Assembly: GCA_001804865.1 (NCBI GenBank) | Contig: MHBK01000001.1 | Span: 62,001 to 126,000, forward strand | DNA from: Lentisphaerae bacterium GWF2_57_35 | Lineage (GTDB): Bacteria; Verrucomicrobiota; Kiritimatiellia; CAIQIC01; GWF2-57-35 | DNA length: 64,000 bases | Reading direction: 5' to 3' | In this document: one piece after another, positions 59,989 through 64,000 of the stretch | Numbering within the stretch: position 1 is the stretch's first letter | How the letters are laid out: every line of letters begins with the position of its first letter | Notes under the pieces: generated by a model | Told to the model about the DNA's origin: nothing | Databases searched by the model: none | What the model saw: the letters and a program-made list of their open reading frames with translations, nothing else | Position numbers and translations under genes: made by a program

Positions 59989-62919
59989 ATGAATTCAGCG
60001 GCCAGAAGGGAAAGCGGTGGAGGGATAGGATATCTGTGGCGGGTGGTTTTTGCGGCCATCCTGTTGAGTTATTATGGGCTTGGCGATGGGGGCGCCGCGC
60101 CGAATGCTCTGGGTGTCGAAATTGATCTTTATGTGGATGCCGCCAATACAAGCGGGATCGAAGACGGCAGTGCAGCTCATCCGTACGCAACGATCGAGCA
60201 GGCCGTATCCGCGTCGATGGACGGCCACACGATATCCGTGACGCCGGGGGTCTACACAAGCCGCGTCAGCATGGTGGGGAAAAGAAACCTCCTTCTGATC
60301 GGCGGCGAGGGGTGGCGCTCCGGGCAACCCATGGCGGTCATGCAGCAGAGCTCCGACTACAAGTTCTCCATTACGTCCTGTGAGAACATCACGCTCCAGA
60401 GTTTTCGACTGCAAGGGGGCGTGTTGGGCGTTCAAGTGAGTTCCTCGTCGGGAATCAACCTGTTGAGCAATGTCCTTGAGAACATCCGACAGAGCCATAG
60501 CGGCAACGGCGGCACAATCTACGGCTACAACTCGGACATCAACATCGACGGCAATCTGATCCAGAACAACTATGGGGGCCAGCGGTATGGCGCCGGCTGC
60601 CTCCGCGGATGCGATCTGCGGATGGTCGGAAACGTCGTCAGCAACTGCACGGCATGGAACTCGGCAGCCGGTCTTTATATTGACAATACCGCGGGATCTC
60701 ATGTGGTGCGAATCGGCGGCAACCGCTTCTACGGAAACAAAGCGGACTTCAGCGGCGCGATCGACTTCGTCGGGACGGGCTATCTGCGAATTGACCGCAA
60801 CATCATCGTGGACAGCGGCGCGGATTGGCGCGACGGCGGCGCTGTGGACGTTTATCTGTGCGCGGGCGGCAGTGCGGAGATCGTCAACAATGTGATTCGG
60901 AACGTGCCGGCGATCTCCACGGCGAGCAAGTGTCTGCGCATCAAATCGGGTTCGGTGGGATCGATCCAAGTGCTCAACAACATCTTCCAGACGGCGTCCG
61001 GCTATGCGGTGTGCAACGAAAGCGCCCTGGCGCCCGTCGTCGATTACAATAACATCTGCGGTCTTTCCTTCTATGGCCTCACGCCGGGGGTCTGCAACAT
61101 TTCGACCAACCCGATGTTCGTGAATGTGGCGGACGATTATCGTCTGCAGCCGGCGTCCCCGTGCATCGACCGCGGATCTCCGGCCGCGCAATACACGGAT
61201 GCCAACGGAACGCGCAATGACATGGGCGCCTTCGGCGGTCCCCTTGGAAATAATCCGCCGGTCGCTGCCGGCCAGAGCGTAAGCGTTCCCAACAGTCTGA
61301 GCCGGGAGATATTCCTGACCGCCTCGGATCGGGACGGCACGGTCCTGGACTATGAGGTGGACGTTTATCCGGCCCACGGCACGCTCGTCGTCGACGAGGC
61401 GGTCGAGCCTCGCCCTCCTTATCTGAGGGTGGTTTACCAGTCCGATCCGAACTATGTCGGACCGGACAGCATCGTGTTCCGAGCCAACGATGGAAAGGAA
61501 TACAGCAATCCGGCGTCGGTTAGCATAACGGTCACGTCCAATCGCGCTCCGGTGGCGTTCGATGACGTCCTTCATACGGCGGTCAACACCCCGGCGGCCT
61601 GTGCGCTGTCGGCGTTCGATGCGGATGGAAATGTCCTCTCTTATGCGGTGATTTCGGGTCCCTCGCATGGAACGCTCAGCGGCGCGTTGCCTAATCTGGT
61701 CTACACGCCGGCTTCGAACTACGCGGGACTGGACAGCCTGACGTTTAAAGTTAGCGACGGCCGGGCGGACAGTCCGTCCGCCAGGATTTCGATTGCCGTG
61801 GCGAGCTGTTTTGTTGACGCGGCCGGCAGCGGCGGCAGCGAGGATGGGTCGCAGGCCCATCCTTATCGCTCCATGGAGGCGGCCTTGGCGGCGGCCGGCG
61901 AGGGCGCCGTCATCAGCGTTGGCGCGGGGACCTACCCGGCCATAACGATTGCATCCAAGGCGAACTTGGCCGTGGTCGGCTTAGGCGGCGAGACCCGGGT
62001 GGAGAATCCCACGAATTTCAAGTTCAGGGTAACGGGGTGTACGAATGTGACGATCCTGAGTTTTACGATTCAGGGGGGTGAAGAGGGTATTTCTGTGGTC
62101 AATTCGTCGAACGTCGTCCTTCGCGACAATATCGTGACGAATATCCGCCAGGATGCGCTGTCCAGTGTCGGCGCCCTTTACGGCTTCAATTCCAGCATCG
62201 TCATGGAGGGCAACGTCGTGGAAAACTGCTATGGCGGGCAGTACGGCGGAGCGGCTTACATTATAAACTGTCAGCTCGATGTCATCGACAACCACTTCAT
62301 CAACTGCACCGCGTGGAATTCGGGTGGAGGCTTCTACATCAGCAATATGGATGCGCGAGAGGTGTGGTTTGGCGGGAATGTCTTCGATGGGAATCTGGCC
62401 GATTACAGCGGCGCCATCGATATCTCCGGCAGCGGAGTCCTCGATTTGACGATCGATCACAACGTATTCAGGCGCAGCGGTGCGGACTACGCGCAACGCG
62501 GGGGCGTGATCAAGCTCAACAACTCGAATCCCGGGAGCCTGGCGACGATCGTCAATAACGTCATCGCGTCGCCCTATTCCACCGGATACAATTATCCGAC
62601 GGCCGTGAACGCGCTTTCCGTGATGCCCATCCAGTTGGTTAACAACATTATCTATAGCGGCGACTATGCCGTATACGCCGCTTATCCCAACACCGTCTTC
62701 ATGGAGTACAATGACGGCTTCAATGTCCGGTATGGGTCGTACAACACAACGCAGGGCGCGGGCAACCTGACGGCGGATCCCCTGTTTGTCGATCCGGCGG
62801 CGGGCGACTATCGGCTTCGCGCTCTCTCGCCCTGCATCGACGCCGGAAATCCCTCCGAAGAATACAACGATGAAGATGGCACGCGAAACGACATCGGCGC
62901 CTATGGGGGAATCTGGTGA
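59989..62919 (+). CDS. Exported protein with two parallel beta-helix halves and two cadherin-like domains
   Basis: 976 aa. AAGGAG precedes the ATG. A signal anchor or peptide lies at about 18-40. The first beta-helix region (about 43-425) starts LYVDAANTSGIEDGSAAHPY, a DUF1565-type entry, and ends with a choice-of-anchor-Q-like segment (DYRLQPASPCIDRGSPAAQY). Two cadherin/Ig-like domains follow (about 425-605, NYVGPDSIVFRANDG and NYAGLDSLTFKVSDG). A second beta-helix half (about 606-976) starts CFVDAAGSGGSEDGSQAHPY and ends DYRLRALSPCIDAGNPSEEY. The halves are clear internal duplicates. Such proteins bind or cleave polysaccharides; no catalytic residues were identified. Confidence 0.82.
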   Translation: MNSAARRESGGGIGYLWRVVFAAILLSYYGLGDGGAAPNALGVEIDLYVDAANTSGIEDGSAAHPYATIEQAVSASMDGHTISVTPGVYTSRVSMVGKRNLLLIGGEGWRSGQPMAVMQQSSDYKFSITSCENITLQSFRLQGGVLGVQVSSSSGINLLSNVLENIRQSHSGNGGTIYGYNSDINIDGNLIQNNYGGQRYGAGCLRGCDLRMVGNVVSNCTAWNSAAGLYIDNTAGSHVVRIGGNRFYGNKADFSGAIDFVGTGYLRIDRNIIVDSGADWRDGGAVDVYLCAGGSAEIVNNVIRNVPAISTASKCLRIKSGSVGSIQVLNNIFQTASGYAVCNESALAPVVDYNNICGLSFYGLTPGVCNISTNPMFVNVADDYRLQPASPCIDRGSPAAQYTDANGTRNDMGAFGGPLGNNPPVAAGQSVSVPNSLSREIFLTASDRDGTVLDYEVDVYPAHGTLVVDEAVEPRPPYLRVVYQSDPNYVGPDSIVFRANDGKEYSNPASVSITVTSNRAPVAFDDVLHTAVNTPAACALSAFDADGNVLSYAVISGPSHGTLSGALPNLVYTPASNYAGLDSLTFKVSDGRADSPSARISIAVASCFVDAAGSGGSEDGSQAHPYRSMEAALAAAGEGAVISVGAGTYPAITIASKANLAVVGLGGETRVENPTNFKFRVTGCTNVTILSFTIQGGEEGISVVNSSNVVLRDNIVTNIRQDALSSVGALYGFNSSIVMEGNVVENCYGGQYGGAAYIINCQLDVIDNHFINCTAWNSGGGFYISNMDAREVWFGGNVFDGNLADYSGAIDISGSGVLDLTIDHNVFRRSGADYAQRGGVIKLNNSNPGSLATIVNNVIASPYSTGYNYPTAVNALSVMPIQLVNNIIYSGDYAVYAAYPNTVFMEYNDGFNVRYGSYNTTQGAGNLTADPLFVDPAAGDYRLRALSPCIDAGNPSEEYNDEDGTRNDIGAYGGIW

Positions 62920-62951
62920 TCCGGCGATAGGAAGGTAGAACGACGAATCCA

Positions 62952-62989
62952 AGCCCGCATTTTTCGCCGCCTGGCGAGAAATGCGGGCT
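62952..62989. terminator. Stem-loop after the beta-helix gene
   Basis: AGCCCGCATTTTTCGCC pairs with GGCGAGAAATGCGGGCT with one mismatch around a 4-nt loop, 33 bp after the stop. There is no T-run after it, so it may be a terminator or a REP-type palindrome. Confidence 0.5.
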
Positions 62990-63171
62990 AACCGCTTGAA
63001 GATGCAAGCCATTCAAGGCCTCGTTCATTCGTTTTCTTCGCAAAGAAGCCGGGCCGCCTTCGGGGATTCTGAAAATCTACGACAAGGCGGCTGTTCATCG
63101 TCTTTCCCTATTGAACTACAGCCGGGGGATTCTGTAACGTGGCGGCTGTTTTCGTGAAGGATGAATGAATT

Positions 63172-63945
63172 ATGTCTTTGGATAATATACGCGTTGTACT
63201 CGTCAGTCCTATTTACTCCGGGAATATCGGGTCGGTTTGCCGGGCGATGATGAACATGGGCATCTCCGATCTCGCCATTGCGGCTCCGCGCGGCCCTATC
63301 AACTATCCCGAAGCGCGCATGATGGCCTGTCACGCGGAAGCCGTGCTGGATAACCGCAAAGAATTTCCGACGCTGGCGGAAGCGGTGGCGGATTGCGGGC
63401 TGGTGGCCGGCACGACAGGCCGCGAAGGGCTTTACCGCGAGCATGGCAAGACGCCCCGCGAATGGGCGCCCCGGCTTTTGCAGGCCGCGGAATCCTGCAA
63501 AGTGGCCCTGGTTTTTGGCACGGAAGACAACGGATTGAGCAACGAAGACATGGCGCTGTGCACGCAGATTGTAAGAATCCCCTCCAACCCGCAGTACTCC
63601 TCCCTGAATCTGTCCCAGGCCGTCATGGTTTTCTGTTACGAGCTTTATGTGGCCGCCGGGGTGTTCGAGCCGCCGGTGGAGAAATCCGTCGAGGCGCCCT
63701 CGGCCATGCGCGAAGCGATGTTCCGAAAATGGCGAGTGTCGCTGCAGGAAATCGGATTCATGGAGGAGGAAAAATCGGATCACATGATGCTGGGCATCCG
63801 CCGGATTTTCTCCCGGGGTCCGCTGACCGTTAAAGACGTGCAAATCATGATGGGCGTCGCCGCTCAAACCCTCTGGTGCGCCGGACAGATGAAAAAGCGG
63901 ACCGACGAGCCGCCTCCGACGCTTATCTTGCCGGATGAACTGTGA
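63172..63945 (+). CDS. trmJ: tRNA (cytidine/uridine-2'-O-)-methyltransferase TrmJ-like
   Basis: 257-aa SPOUT methyltransferase that would methylate the ribose at position 32 of tRNA. The N-terminal half is the knotted SPOUT domain with NIGSVCRAMMNMG (motif 1), FGTEDNGLSNED (motif 2) and SSLNLSQAVMVFCYEL (motif 3), which form the SAM pocket. The C-terminal extension (about 165-257) resembles the TrmJ helical tail. Length matches TrmJ (about 245 aa). It stands alone on the plus strand, starting 252 bp after the beta-helix gene. TrmH/LasT relatives are the alternative. Confidence 0.88.
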   Translation: MSLDNIRVVLVSPIYSGNIGSVCRAMMNMGISDLAIAAPRGPINYPEARMMACHAEAVLDNRKEFPTLAEAVADCGLVAGTTGREGLYREHGKTPREWAPRLLQAAESCKVALVFGTEDNGLSNEDMALCTQIVRIPSNPQYSSLNLSQAVMVFCYELYVAAGVFEPPVEKSVEAPSAMREAMFRKWRVSLQEIGFMEEEKSDHMMLGIRRIFSRGPLTVKDVQIMMGVAAQTLWCAGQMKKRTDEPPPTLILPDEL

Positions 63946-63956
63946 GGGGGGGAGAA

Positions 63957-63987
63957 GAGTCCAAAGTCCAAGGAGTCCAAGGTTGGA
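63957..63987. repeat. GTCCAAAG repeat at the window end
   Basis: AGTCCAAAGTCCAAGGAGTC and following bases repeat the unit seen at 45784-45983 and 32480-32508. It may continue past the window. Confidence 0.7.
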
Positions 63988-64000
63988 GTGTGGGCTATGT

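Noticed and set aside
1-64000. tRNA, rRNA, prophage or IS elements with intact transposase
   Set aside because: Nothing with the needed sequence or structure was seen by eye. Only the RAYT remnant and palindromic repeats indicate mobile DNA. A tRNA or covariance-model scan would settle small RNAs.

Overview
The window reads as a chromosomal segment of a GC-rich bacterium of the PVC superphylum, most likely Verrucomicrobiota/Kiritimatiellota/Lentisphaerota. That placement is inferred from GloVer-type tandem repeats, very long secreted multidomain proteins, a split type II secretion locus and many palindromic intergenic repeats. No rRNA, tRNA or other phylogenetic marker was seen, so it is not firm.

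Layout. 1-5313 (minus strand): a surface-glycan-like operon (coiled-coil protein, GT4 glycosyltransferase, STAS protein with an unknown C-terminal domain, small helical protein) followed by a half-size hsdS and the start of hsdM, which runs off the window. 5547-7703: a soluble GAF-PAS hybrid histidine kinase. 7821-13204: gspE-F-G-H-I-J of a type II secretion system (T2SS). 13341-32048: a cargo island with two giant secreted GH44-type glycoside hydrolases (3169 and 1904 aa) and a GloVer-repeat protein. 32336-33520: gspK, cut off from gspJ by the island. 33606-34053: a fossil MNT/HEPN-like locus. 34299-38433: a secreted DUF3108/HEAT-like protein, a membrane histidine kinase and an OmpR-type regulator. 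38434-39261: a repeat graveyard with a RAYT transposase remnant. 39262-40495 (minus): two lipoproteins. 40622-45287: gspL-like, gspM-like and gspD. 45341-48951: a zinc-ribbon protein, aminotransferase, Lrp/AsnC regulator and GT2 glycosyltransferase. 49442-62919: an AraC regulator, a 2966-aa TcB/RHS protein carrying four LamG domains inside its RHS core, a zinc-ribbon membrane protein, a decayed second copy of the AraC gene's 5' end, and a duplicated beta-helix protein. 63172-63945: TrmJ-type RNA methyltransferase.

How it fits together. The T2SS genes are split into E-J, K and L-M-D, and the large exported polysaccharide-degrading proteins lie between J and K. Both GH44 genes have nearly the same control region. 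Each has a sigma70-like promoter with a 17-bp spacer, a GGGAGCGNTCCC palindrome starting 34 bp before the -35 box, and a second such palindrome in the 5' leader. This core matches the operator of the LacI-family cellulase repressor CelR of Thermobifida. The simplest reading is a T2SS with its own sugar-controlled GH44 cargo. The regulator, gspC and the prepilin peptidase are not in the window.

Repeats are a second theme. They include a 58-59-nt element made of two hairpins on an outer stem, with compensatory changes between copies; a 194-bp palindrome; four 31-bp units of palindromes reading into gspK; GTCCAAAG-type repeats at three places; and TCACACTT/AAGTGTGA palindromes, one beside the RAYT remnant.
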